Shown here piece after piece: positions 7,243 through 15,181 of a DNA stretch of 37,950 nucleotides. Numbering within the stretch: position 1 is the stretch's first letter; every line of letters begins with the position of its first letter. The notes beneath the pieces were generated by a model that did no database searches, was not told the DNA's origin, and saw only the letters and a list, made by a program, of their open reading frames with translations. The position numbers and the translations under genes were made by a program. The stretch spans positions 1 through 37,950 of the forward strand of contig DGIP01000318.1 in NCBI GenBank assembly GCA_002386405.1. The letters are read 5' to 3'. Origin of the DNA: Stenotrophomonas maltophilia (GTDB taxonomy: Bacteria > Pseudomonadota > Gammaproteobacteria > Xanthomonadales > Xanthomonadaceae).

Positions 7243-8304
7243 CTAGGGGAGCTGCACCGGCCCTGATACGGAATCGCGGCTGATCAGCTGATGCGCAAGC
7301 ACCTGATTCACGGTAGCGCGCGCCGAGGAGGGCGCGCGCCGGATCTCACGCAGCAGGATGTCGATGGCGGTGTCGGCCATATCCGCCACAGGCTGATGGA
7401 TGGTGGTCAGTTCTGGCCACACCATCGTCGATGCTGACGTATCGTCGAAGCCCACCACCGAAAGATCGCCCGGCACGTCCAGCCCGCGCCGGTGTGCCAC
7501 CGAGACCACGGCCGACGCCATGTCATCGTTGCTGGCGAAGATCGCACTCGGCGGCTGGGGCAGGGCCAGCAGATGCTCGGCAGCCTCCAGCCCGGATCGA
7601 TACGTAAAGAGCCCAGGCTGTACCAGCGTCTCGTCGTAACCAATACCGGCGTCTGCCAACGCATCCCGATACCCCTGCCAGCGTTGCGCGCTGGCAGTCT
7701 GGTTCGGGTCTCCCTTGATGTAGCCGATGCGCCTATGCCCGTGGGCGATAAGATGCGCCACCATTTCCCGGCTGGCATGGCGGTCGTCAATACGCACGCA
7801 GGACACCCTGTCGCTGAACTGGCTGGATGCGATGGAGACAACCGGAACCCCGGCATTGACGAAGATGTCGACGATCGCCTTCGATTCGCACAGGGGCGGC
7901 GGAAGAATCACCCCGGCCACGCTCTCGCACAGTTGCCGTGCCGCCTCCCGCCGGGCATTGGCGCTCAGCCCATCCCACGTAGAGATCGCCAATTGTGCCG
8001 CAGACCGGGTAGACCCGCGCAGCGCGCCCACCAGCAGCTCACGCAGGTAGCTGGAGCTGGGGTTGGTGTAGATCAGTGCGATGCAGGTGTGCTGCGCTGC
8101 GGCCAGGGCGCTTGCCGCCAGGTTGGGCCGGTAATCCAGTTCCAGCACGCTGCGCATGACCCGTTCGCGGTTTTCCTCGCGCACGCTGGAATGGCCATTG
8201 ATTACGCGCGATACCGTCATGGCCGATACGCCGGCATGCGCGGCGACCTCATCGATGGTGACTGCACTGCCTTTGCGACGCACCACTTTCGGGCTGTTTT
8301 TCAA
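7243..8304 (-). CDS. xylR: LacI-family repressor of the xylan/xylose locus (XylR-like), copy 1
   Basis: The protein has 353 residues. The N-terminal helix-turn-helix TIDEVAAHAGVSAMTVSRVING is followed by the hinge helix with NLAASALAAAQ and a periplasmic-binding-protein-like effector domain (TNPSSSYLRELL, PPPLCES, FASNDDMA, VVGFDDTS). I chose the TTG at 8304 because AAAGGAA lies 8 bases upstream of it and the paralogue at 20696-21751 begins at the exactly aligned residue, also TTG. An ATG at 8331 would add 9 residues but has no ribosome-binding site. It is divergent from the TonB receptor, with a perfect xyl-box between them. In Xanthomonas campestris XylR of this family represses xylan genes and is relieved by xylose or xylo-oligosaccharides; the same role here is inferred. 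Confidence 0.85.
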   Translation of the reverse strand: MKNSPKVVRRKGSAVTIDEVAAHAGVSAMTVSRVINGHSSVREENRERVMRSVLELDYRPNLAASALAAAQHTCIALIYTNPSSSYLRELLVGALRGSTRSAAQLAISTWDGLSANARREAARQLCESVAGVILPPPLCESKAIVDIFVNAGVPVVSIASSQFSDRVSCVRIDDRHASREMVAHLIAHGHRRIGYIKGDPNQTASAQRWQGYRDALADAGIGYDETLVQPGLFTYRSGLEAAEHLLALPQPPSAIFASNDDMASAVVSVAHRRGLDVPGDLSVVGFDDTSASTMVWPELTTIHQPVADMADTAIDILLREIRRAPSSARATVNQVLAHQLISRDSVSGPVQLP

Positions 8305-8376
8305 GGAAGCGTTTCCTTTGCTGCGCTGCATGATGACAACCGTGTGACCGGGTGATTAGTCTGCGCCCTGACGCGA

Positions 8377-8390
8377 TGGTAGCGCTACCA
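8377..8390. promoter_or_regulatory. xyl-box operator between xylR and the TonB-dependent receptor
   Basis: TGGTAGCGCTACCA is a perfect 14-bp palindrome. It differs by one base from the xyl-box described for Xanthomonas XylR (TGGTAGCGCTAACA, from memory). It lies 73 bases upstream of the LacI start and 236 bases upstream of the receptor start, where it could control both. A near-identical site occurs at 15182-15195 before xylB. Confidence 0.85.
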
Positions 8391-8466
8391 CTCAGCCAAG
8401 GTAAGGCTCAGCGGGCACCCCCCATATACCAAACGCGTGTTCTGGCAAGCCTGAAAGCGAGTTTGA

Positions 8467-8541
8467 ATCGCAGTGCAGAAAACGCACTGCGATGTTCGGT
8501 GTGGAAGACGGGCATCGCCCGTGCGTGCCCCTTGGAGGGGC
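8467..8541 (+). promoter_or_regulatory. Structured leader RNA of the TonB-dependent receptor (three tandem hairpins)
   Basis: Three inverted repeats follow each other: ATCGCAGTGC/GCACTGCGAT (8467-8476 and 8484-8493, perfect, 7-base spacer), ACGGGC/GCCCGT (8508-8513 and 8517-8522) and GCCCCT/AGGGGC (8527-8532 and 8536-8541). They lie between the xyl-box and the translation start. They could be RNA hairpins acting in attenuation or stability; the first could instead be a second DNA operator. None has a U-tract, so they are not simple terminators. No clear promoter is visible; a TATACC at 8425-8430 is a weak -10 candidate. Confidence 0.45.
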
Positions 8542-8578
8542 GGTACATCCATTCGATCGTATGTCAGAGGGGAGAGTC

Positions 8579-8629
8579 ATGAGCGCTTGTGCTTTCCGTC
8601 GTACCCCAGACCTGAGGGCTCACGCATGA
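8579..8629 (+). CDS. Putative 16-codon leader peptide coupled to the TonB-dependent receptor
   Basis: A short frame encodes MSACAFRRTPDLRAHA. It has a strong ribosome-binding site (GAGGGGAGAG just upstream) and its TGA overlaps the receptor ATG (ATGA at 8626-8629), the classic geometry for translational coupling. It is in a different frame from the receptor, so it is not an N-terminal extension. It could be a true leader peptide that sets receptor translation, or chance. The receptor also has its own GAGGG at 8614-8618 inside this ORF. Confidence 0.4.
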   Translation: MSACAFRRTPDLRAHA

Positions 8630-11600
8630 GCCGGAAGCTGGCGAAACTTACATCCCGGGCCATGTTCACCTTCGTGGGCGGCGTCCTGGTCATCAATCCT
8701 GCATTCGCACAGGACGCCGCAACCCAGGCACCTGCTGCCCAGCAGCAGTCCCAGTCACAGGCCACACCGACCCAGCTGGACACGGTGCAGGTAACGGGTA
8801 TCCGCAACAGCCTCAGCCAGGCGATGGACATCAAGCGCGACTCGGCCGGCGTCGTGGATGCGATCAGTGCCGAGGATATCGGCAAGTTCCCCGATACCAA
8901 CCTGGCCGAATCCCTGCAGCGCATCACCGGCATCTCCATCGAACGTCGTGATGGTGAAGGCGCGCAGGTCACCGCGCGTGGCTTCGGCCCGCAGTTCAAC
9001 ATGGTGACCCTCAACGGCCGCCAGATGCCCGGTGCCGACGCGTTCGGCGCGGCGGGGCAGGTCGCCATCGGCGGTGTGGACGGCGGTACCCGCGCGTTCA
9101 ACTTCGCACAGCTTGCGGCCGAAGCGGTCAATGGCATCGAGGTCTTCAAGACCAGCCAGGCCAACGTGCCCAGCGGCGGTATCGGCGCCACCATCAACAT
9201 CCTCACCGGGCGTCCGTTCGACCATGAGGGCACGGTTGCCAGCGCCGGGGCCAAGATCGTCTCCGACCAGAGCCAGCCGTTCGACAACGACATCACCCCC
9301 GAGCTTTCCGGCATCTTCAGCTACACCAACCCGGACAAGACCTGGGGCGTGGGTGTCAGCGCGAGCTACCAGAAGCGCAAGGGCGGCTCGGTGCAGGCCA
9401 CCAACAACTACTGGAACATCCAGCCGTGGACCGGGACCATGCCCGGCAACCCGACGGTGACCAACGCACCGGCGATCGGCGCGCTGTACGGGCGCCCGAA
9501 CGACCTGCGCTATGCCTTCGCCGATTTCGAGCGTGAGCGCATCAATGGCCAGGCGGTGCTGCAGTTCGCACCGACCGATGCAGTGACCCTGACCCTGGAT
9601 TACACCTACTCGACCAACGAGATCGAAGAGAATCGTGGCGAGCAGGGCATGTGGCTGCAGAACAGCAACTACACCGATGTGGTGTTCGACACCAGCGGCG
9701 CGGTGGCCACGCCCATCTACATCCGCGAAATCTCCGGAACCAAGGACTTCGGGCTCGAACAGCAGCGCAGCATGCAGAAGTACAAGCTGGGTTCGCTGGG
9801 CTTCAATGCCACCTGGAACGTCACCGACCGCTTCAAGCTGAGCTTCGACGGCCACGACTCCAAGAACGAGAGCCGCCCGAACGATCCGCTCACCGGCGGT
9901 GGCTCCATCTTCTCCAGTATCGCCGGTACCAACAACTGCACCACCGGGCCGCAGTGCGGCGGCACCTACGTGCAGGAGATGGTCTGGAACAACGGCCTGC
10001 CGGTAGGCACCCAGGTCTGGTACCCGACCGCTGCCGATGCCATCGCCAAGACCAATGGCGTGGTCAATGGCGGGTTCGTGCCGGGCGAGATCGGCACGCA
10101 GGTGCTTCGCATCAACTCGCAGACCCAGATCAGCGAGATCAAGCAGGGGCGCGTCGACGGTGAGTGGGCCTTCGATGCGGGCCGCTTCCAGTTCGGCGTG
10201 GATTCCAGCAAGCAGACCACCCACCGCATCCAGGCCGCGGAAAACTACAACACCCTGGGCGACTGGGGCGTGGCCAATGTCAACGGCGACGTGGCCAACG
10301 GCCTGATGGACCTGCTGCAGCCGGTGAACATCGTCGGCATGTTCGACGACTTCAACGTCAACAGCTTCAGCGCGTGGCGTGGCGACGCGGGTCGGCTGGC
10401 GCAGTGGGCGGGGCAGTACTACGGCGCCAACCTCGGCGTCAGTCCGCAGAATGCCGCCGACAACCGGGTGGAAGAGAAGACGAACTCGGCGTACATGCAG
10501 ATCGAGCTGGACGGCGACCTGGGCGGCCACCGTACCAACACCCGCCTGGGCGTGCGCTACGAAACCACCGACGTGGTGTCGACCTCCATCATCGCCATCC
10601 CCGAGTCCATCCAGTGGCAGGCCAACAACGACTTCCGCGTGCTGTTGTCCGATGACAAGCAACCCTTCACCGAGAAGACCAGCTACAGCTACATCCTGCC
10701 CAACCTGGACTTCAGCATCGACCTGTTGGACGACCTGAAGGGGCGCATCTCGTTCGGCAAGAGCATCGCCCGCGCGCCGATCGGCAACCTCTATGCCGGC
10801 CCGACCGCACAGCAGCCGTTCGGCTCGGTGTTGATCGATCCGTCCTCCCGGGCCAGCGGCACGGCACAGAACCCGCAGCTGAAGCCGCTGGAATCGGACA
10901 ACCTGGACCTGGCGCTGGAGTGGTACTTCGCTGACGCCAGCTACGTCTCGGTGACCTACTGGAACAAGCAGGTCGACAACTTCGTCGGCAACACCATCGT
11001 GCAGGAAAACCTGTATGGCCTGCGCGACCCGACCTCCGGGCCGGACGCACAGACCGCGCTGGGCTTCCTGACCAGTGGGGCCTGTATCGCCCAGGTGGGC
11101 GCGGCGAACGCGGCGGCCTGCTCGGCCAATGACACCTCGCTGTTCACCGCGTTGGCGTTGCTGCGCAACAACCCGGCCGGGCTGGGTGCCTACAACGGCA
11201 CCGACGCACAGGTGCTGGCCACCGAGGCGGCGTATGACCTGTATGGCACGGCGGCCGACCCGCTGTACCAGTTCAACGTCAACCGCCCCATCAACCAGAA
11301 CCAGTCCAAGCTGCATGGCTGGGAACTGGGCGGGCAGTACTTCTTCGGTGACACCGGCTTCGGCGTGCTGGCCAACTACACCATCGTCAACGGCGACGTG
11401 GGCTTCAACGACGCAGGCGACCCGAACGTCGACCAGTTCTCGCTCACCGGCCTCAGCGACACCGCCAACGCCATGCTGATGTACGAAAAGTACGGCTGGT
11501 CGGTCCGCCTGGCCTGGAACTGGCGCGACCAGTACCTGATCCTGGCCAACCAGGGCGCCAGCCGAAACCCGTACTATGTGGAAGAGTATGACCAGTGGGA

Positions 11601-11763
11601 TCTCAGCGTGGGCTACACGCTGAATGACAACTGGTCGTTCAGCCTCGAGGCCATCAACCTCACCGGCGAGGACGTGCGTTGGCGTTCGCGCACCTCGCAG
11701 ATGATGGTGAAACTGGCTGACCAGGATCCGCGTTACATGCTTGGCGTTCGTTACAGGTTCTGA
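8626..11763 (+). CDS. TonB-dependent outer-membrane receptor (TIGR01782, 'Xanth-Caul' type) for xylo-oligosaccharides
   Basis: The protein has 1045 residues. The signal peptide ends AFA-QD at about residue 28. The TonB-box region LDTVQVTG is at residues 51-58, followed by the plug (EDIGKFPDTNLAESLQRITG, ARGFGPQFNMVTLNGRQMP, SGGIGATINI). The barrel runs from about residue 250 to the C-terminal aromatic motif MLGVRYRF ending in Phe, as expected for BAM insertion. Length and plug motifs fit the large Xanthomonas/Caulobacter carbohydrate TBDRs. GAGGG lies 7 bases before the ATG. The divergent LacI gene, the xyl-box and the downstream xylan operons make xylo-oligosaccharides the likely cargo; binding is not visible in the sequence. 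SapC-, cupin- and halogenase-like genes follow on the same strand. Confidence 0.92.
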   Translation: MSRKLAKLTSRAMFTFVGGVLVINPAFAQDAATQAPAAQQQSQSQATPTQLDTVQVTGIRNSLSQAMDIKRDSAGVVDAISAEDIGKFPDTNLAESLQRITGISIERRDGEGAQVTARGFGPQFNMVTLNGRQMPGADAFGAAGQVAIGGVDGGTRAFNFAQLAAEAVNGIEVFKTSQANVPSGGIGATINILTGRPFDHEGTVASAGAKIVSDQSQPFDNDITPELSGIFSYTNPDKTWGVGVSASYQKRKGGSVQATNNYWNIQPWTGTMPGNPTVTNAPAIGALYGRPNDLRYAFADFERERINGQAVLQFAPTDAVTLTLDYTYSTNEIEENRGEQGMWLQNSNYTDVVFDTSGAVATPIYIREISGTKDFGLEQQRSMQKYKLGSLGFNATWNVTDRFKLSFDGHDSKNESRPNDPLTGGGSIFSSIAGTNNCTTGPQCGGTYVQEMVWNNGLPVGTQVWYPTAADAIAKTNGVVNGGFVPGEIGTQVLRINSQTQISEIKQGRVDGEWAFDAGRFQFGVDSSKQTTHRIQAAENYNTLGDWGVANVNGDVANGLMDLLQPVNIVGMFDDFNVNSFSAWRGDAGRLAQWAGQYYGANLGVSPQNAADNRVEEKTNSAYMQIELDGDLGGHRTNTRLGVRYETTDVVSTSIIAIPESIQWQANNDFRVLLSDDKQPFTEKTSYSYILPNLDFSIDLLDDLKGRISFGKSIARAPIGNLYAGPTAQQPFGSVLIDPSSRASGTAQNPQLKPLESDNLDLALEWYFADASYVSVTYWNKQVDNFVGNTIVQENLYGLRDPTSGPDAQTALGFLTSGACIAQVGAANAAACSANDTSLFTALALLRNNPAGLGAYNGTDAQVLATEAAYDLYGTAADPLYQFNVNRPINQNQSKLHGWELGGQYFFGDTGFGVLANYTIVNGDVGFNDAGDPNVDQFSLTGLSDTANAMLMYEKYGWSVRLAWNWRDQYLILANQGASRNPYYVEEYDQWDLSVGYTLNDNWSFSLEAINLTGEDVRWRSRTSQMMVKLADQDPRYMLGVRYRF

Positions 11764-11769
11764 ACAGGC

Positions 11770-11803
11770 CACGGGTGCCGCTGCTTCGGCAGCGGCACCC
11801 GTG
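11770..11803 (+). promoter_or_regulatory. Perfect 15-bp stem with UUCG tetraloop between the receptor and sapC genes
   Basis: CACGGGTGCCGCTGC (11770-11784) pairs perfectly with GCAGCGGCACCCGTG (11789-11803) across a TTCG loop, an exceptionally stable tetraloop. It begins 6 bases after the receptor stop. There is no T-tract after it, so full Rho-independent termination is unlikely. It more plausibly blocks 3' exonucleases or gives partial termination, so that the receptor is made in excess over the following three genes. Confidence 0.8.
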
Positions 11804-11830
11804 CAGGCTCCTGCAGGGATTGGACTACAC

Positions 11831-12589
11831 ATGCCGCGTTACGAAATGCTCAACAACATCGCCCACCGGGAGCTGCGTGTAGCAACCGGTTTCGGGCCCG
11901 AATTTGGCGACGCGGTTGGCATGGTACCCGCCTACCCGAGCGAGTACGCCGAGCTGCAGCGCGAATACCCGATTTTCCTGCGCAAAGACGCGGCCACCGG
12001 GGAGTGGCAATCGGTGGTCCTGCTGGGTTTCGAGCAGCACGAAAACCTGTACCTGGACGACGGCCGTTGGAATGCCTCCTATCTGCCGGGGGCTGCGGCC
12101 AAGGGGCCGTTCCTGATCGGGTTCCAGGAAAACCGCATCGACGGTGAGCTTACCCAGGAGGCGGTGCTGCACGTGGACCTGGACCACCCGCGCGTAAGCA
12201 ACAGCGCCGGTGAGCCGGTCTTCCTGCCACAGGGGGGCAATACCCCGTACCTGGACCATATCGCCAACGTGCTGCGCGGCATCCACGACGGCCATGCCTT
12301 TGGCGCCGAGATGTTCGCCATGCTCGACACCAAAGGCCTGATCCAACCGATCACCCTCGACGTGCAGATCGACCCGCAGAACCGGGTGGGCGTAAACGGC
12401 CTGCACGCCATCGACCGTGACCGCCTGGCCCAGCTCGACGGTGCCGCGCTGGCCGAACTCAACCGCGCCGGCTACCTGGAAGGCGCGTACCTGATGCTGG
12501 CCTCGCTGCACAACATGCGGCGGTTGATCGCCGAAAAGCAGCGTCGCCTGCGCATGCAGGATGCCGCCGTCGCGACGGGCAGGAACTGA
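11831..12589 (+). CDS. SapC-family protein
   Basis: The 252-residue product matches the SapC family (PF07277) in its N-terminal pattern (VPAYPSEYAELQREYPIFLRKD) and its central LLGFEQHENLYLDDGRWN and PFLIGFQ segments, ending with LMLASLHNMRRLIAEKQRR. No signal peptide or membrane helix is present, so it is cytoplasmic. The biochemical function of the family is unknown; it recurs beside TonB receptors and flavin halogenase-like genes in xanthomonads, caulobacters and sphingomonads. The ATG at 11831 was chosen because upstream in-frame codons lie within the receptor gene and the hairpin. It starts 67 bases after the receptor and ends 3 bases before the cupin gene. Confidence 0.82.
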   Translation: MPRYEMLNNIAHRELRVATGFGPEFGDAVGMVPAYPSEYAELQREYPIFLRKDAATGEWQSVVLLGFEQHENLYLDDGRWNASYLPGAAAKGPFLIGFQENRIDGELTQEAVLHVDLDHPRVSNSAGEPVFLPQGGNTPYLDHIANVLRGIHDGHAFGAEMFAMLDTKGLIQPITLDVQIDPQNRVGVNGLHAIDRDRLAQLDGAALAELNRAGYLEGAYLMLASLHNMRRLIAEKQRRLRMQDAAVATGRN

Positions 12590-12592
12590 ACG

Positions 12593-13612
12593 ATGGCGGA
12601 GGGCGTTGCCATGCGCACCCTCGAAGGCCTGCAGCCCGATGCGCTGCCGCTGGAGGCACTGGTGGCTGCCGGCGAGCCGGTGGTGCTGCGTGGCATCGCG
12701 CGCGACTGGGCGCTGGTAAACGCCGGGCTGCGTTCCACCCAAGAGGCGTTGGCGTACCTGCGTGGTTTCGATGCCGGCCTGCCGGTGCAGTACTCCTACG
12801 GCGGCCCCGAGATCGAGGGGCGCCCGTTCTACAACGACGATTTCACCCGGTTGAACTTCGAGGTCCGGCGCGGACTGCTGACGCAGGTGCTGGACGAGAT
12901 CGCCGACACCTTCGATGCCCCGAAGCCAGCCACCTATTACGTGGCGTCGCTGCTGATCGAGCGTGCGCTGCCCGGGTTTGCGCAGGCCAACGATGCCGGC
13001 CTGGCCGGGCAGGGCATCGACGCCTCGGCCAGCATCTGGATCGGCAACCGGGTCACCGCTTCGTGCCATTACGACACCCCGGACAACCTGGCCTGCTGCG
13101 CCGTGGGCCGGCGCCGGTTCACCCTGTTTCCGCCGGAGCAGATCGGCAACCTCTATCCCGGCCCGCTGGAACCCACCCCGGGTGGACAGGTGGTGAGCGT
13201 GGTGGATTTCGACCGCCCGGACTTCGACCGCCATCCCAGGTTCCGTGACGCGCTCGCCAGCGCGCAGACCGCCGAGCTGGAACCGGGCGATGCCATCTTC
13301 ATTCCCAGCATGTGGTGGCACCACGTGCGCAGCCTCGAGCCGTTCAACGTGCTGGTGAACTACTGGTGGCGCAGCGTGCCCAGCTTCCTGTCCTCGCCGC
13401 TGCCGGCGCTGCAGCACGCGATGTGGGCGCTGCGCGACCTGCCGCCGCGCGAGAAACAGGCCTGGGCGAAGATCTTCGAGTACTACGTATTCGGTCCCGG
13501 TGAGCGCGCAGGGCAGCACCTGCCCGATGCCGCCCGGGGTGAGCTGGCACCGTTCGACGAGACGCAGGCGCGCCGCACGCGCGCGCAGCTGCTCGGTCGA
13601 CTCAACCGCTGA
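12593..13612 (+). CDS. Cupin-like (JmjC/cupin_8) Fe(II)/2-oxoglutarate-type protein
   Basis: The protein has 339 residues. The jelly-roll core has H159-x-D161 in SCHYDTPDN and a distal histidine in MWWHHV (H243/H244, preceded by LEPGDAIFIPS), which are the facial triad of the cupin_8/FIH-like family. The early segment PVVLRGIARDWAL is also typical of that family. A hydroxylase activity on a protein or small molecule is expected, but the substrate is unknown. Two starts compete: ATG 12593 (AGGA 8 bases upstream) and ATG 12611 (GGAGGG about 8 bases upstream); I kept the longer. It lies in the receptor-SapC-cupin-halogenase block, and its stop overlaps an ATG that opens a five-codon frame leading into the next gene. 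Confidence 0.82.
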   Translation: MAEGVAMRTLEGLQPDALPLEALVAAGEPVVLRGIARDWALVNAGLRSTQEALAYLRGFDAGLPVQYSYGGPEIEGRPFYNDDFTRLNFEVRRGLLTQVLDEIADTFDAPKPATYYVASLLIERALPGFAQANDAGLAGQGIDASASIWIGNRVTASCHYDTPDNLACCAVGRRRFTLFPPEQIGNLYPGPLEPTPGGQVVSVVDFDRPDFDRHPRFRDALASAQTAELEPGDAIFIPSMWWHHVRSLEPFNVLVNYWWRSVPSFLSSPLPALQHAMWALRDLPPREKQAWAKIFEYYVFGPGERAGQHLPDAARGELAPFDETQARRTRAQLLGRLNR

Positions 13613-13629
13613 TGGGGGCATCGCTTTGA
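13612..13629 (+). other. Five-codon frame bridging the cupin and halogenase genes
   Basis: The cupin stop TGA (13610-13612) overlaps an ATG (13612) that opens the frame MGASL and stops at TGA 13627-13629. That stop in turn overlaps the TTG start of the halogenase gene (13626). This UGAUG-then-UUGA layout would let terminating ribosomes pass from one gene to the next. It may be coincidental. Confidence 0.25.
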
Positions 13630-15155
13630 ACGCTGCGAACACGACAGAAGGGCGGATCCGCAAGGTGGTCATCGCTGGCGGCGGAACGGCAGGCTGGCTG
13701 GCCGGTTGTGCGTTGTCCCACCAGTTCCGCGAGCAGCTGGACATCACCCTGGTGGAGTCCGAGCAGATCGGCACCGTGGGCGTGGGCGAATCCACCGTGC
13801 CGCCCATCCGCACCTTCCACCGCTTCCTGCAGATCGACGAGCAGGAGTTCCTGCAGGCGGTGGCCGGCACGTTCAAGCTCTCGATCTCGTTCGAGAACTG
13901 GCGTCGCCCCGGCGAGCGCTTCATCCATCCCTTCGGCACCATCGGGCAAAGCACCTGGGCCACCCCGTTCCATCATTTCTGGCTGGACAGCCTGCGCCGT
14001 GGCATGCCCTCGGACCTGGGCGACTTCTGCCTGGAAAGCGTGGCCTCGCGCGGTGACCAGTTCTCGCTGCAGACCCAGCCCCAGGTCAACTACGCCTATC
14101 ATTTCGACGCCGGGCTGTACGCCAAGTTCCTGCGCCGCCGCGCCGAGGCGCAGGGCCTGCGCCGGGTGGAGGGCAAGATCCGCGAAGTACGTCAGCACGC
14201 CCACGACGGTTCCGTTTCAGCGCTGGTGCTGGAAGACGGCCAGGTGATCGAGGGCGACCTGTTCATCGACTGCACCGGTTTCCGCGGCCTGTTGACCGAG
14301 CAGACCCTGCACAGCGGCTATGAAGACTGGAACCAGTGGCTGCCCAGCGACCGCGCCGTGGCCGTGCAGACCGAGTCGGTCAAGCCGCCGGTGCCGTACA
14401 CCCGCGCCATCGCGCACGAGGCCGGTTGGCGCTGGCACATCGCGCTGCAGCACCGGGTCGGTTGTGGGCTGGTGTTCTCCAGCCGCCATATGTCCGATGA
14501 CGAGGCGCAGGCCAAGCTGCTGCGTGACGTGGAAGGCCAGCCGCTGCGCGATCCGTGGCTGGTGCCGTTCCGCAGCGGGCGCCGTTTGAAGGCCTGGAAC
14601 AAAAACGTGGTGGCGCTCGGCCTGGCCAGCGGCTTCATCGAACCACTGGAATCGACCAGCATCCACCTCACCATCAGCGCGGTGGTGCGGCTGATCCAGC
14701 TGTTCCCGTTCGATGGCATCACCCCGACGCTGACCGCGCTGTACAACGATGTCAGCCGCCAGGAAATGGAGCACGTGCGCGACTTCATCATCCTGCATTA
14801 CCACGCCACCCAGCGCGATGAGCCGATGTGGAAGGCCTGCCGCGAGATGGAGCTGCCCGAATCGCTTGAAGTGCGGTTGCGCGCCTGGCGCGAACGCGCA
14901 CACGCCTGGCAGGACCCCGGCGAACTGTTCCGCGTGGATTCCTGGACCAGCGTGCTGATGGGGCAGGGCATCCAGCCGGGGCCACCGCACCCGCTGGCGC
15001 GCGCGATCAGCGATGCCGACCTGCGCACGCTGCTGTCGCGGATCCAGCAGCCGATACAGCAGGCCGTGGCGACGATGCCGTCGCAGGCCGACTTCATTGA
15101 ACGCTACTGCAAGGCGCCGGCAGAGGTCTGGCCGCGGAGCCTGGCCACCGCCTAG
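13626..15155 (+). CDS. Flavin-dependent tryptophan halogenase-like protein (PF04820)
   Basis: The protein has 509 residues, the family's usual length, if it starts at TTG 13626 with a GGGGG run about 7 bases upstream. The FAD-binding motif GGGTAGW is at 18-24, GVGESTVP at 52-59, and the putative catalytic lysine K84 lies in TFKLSISF. The second signature, WxWxIP in characterised tryptophan halogenases, reads W268-R-W270-H-I-A273, with Ala for Pro. GLASGFIEPLESTSIHL near the C-terminal third is the conserved FAD/halide loop. Related enzymes from Xanthomonas have been reported to halogenate free indoles, preferring bromide, but the physiological substrate of TBDR-linked members is unknown. It is the last gene of the receptor block; 26 bases later lies the xylB operator. 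Confidence 0.83.
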   Translation: MNAANTTEGRIRKVVIAGGGTAGWLAGCALSHQFREQLDITLVESEQIGTVGVGESTVPPIRTFHRFLQIDEQEFLQAVAGTFKLSISFENWRRPGERFIHPFGTIGQSTWATPFHHFWLDSLRRGMPSDLGDFCLESVASRGDQFSLQTQPQVNYAYHFDAGLYAKFLRRRAEAQGLRRVEGKIREVRQHAHDGSVSALVLEDGQVIEGDLFIDCTGFRGLLTEQTLHSGYEDWNQWLPSDRAVAVQTESVKPPVPYTRAIAHEAGWRWHIALQHRVGCGLVFSSRHMSDDEAQAKLLRDVEGQPLRDPWLVPFRSGRRLKAWNKNVVALGLASGFIEPLESTSIHLTISAVVRLIQLFPFDGITPTLTALYNDVSRQEMEHVRDFIILHYHATQRDEPMWKACREMELPESLEVRLRAWRERAHAWQDPGELFRVDSWTSVLMGQGIQPGPPHPLARAISDADLRTLLSRIQQPIQQAVATMPSQADFIERYCKAPAEVWPRSLATA

Positions 15156-15181
15156 CGGGGCCACGCTTTGCCGAACGAAAT

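Noticed and set aside
8473..8625. N-terminal extension of the receptor by 51 residues
   Set aside because: It would precede a good signal peptide and cross the hairpin leader; the ATG at 8626 has its own ribosome-binding site.
8755..11832. Very long open frame (1025 codons) on the minus strand opposite the TonB receptor
   Set aside because: Antisense shadow caused by high GC3 in the receptor gene; low-complexity V/G/R/H-rich translation with no domain, while the plus strand has a clear receptor.
11825..13963. 712-codon minus-strand frame opposite the SapC and cupin genes
   Set aside because: Same GC-driven shadow; spans two real plus-strand genes and has no recognisable motif.
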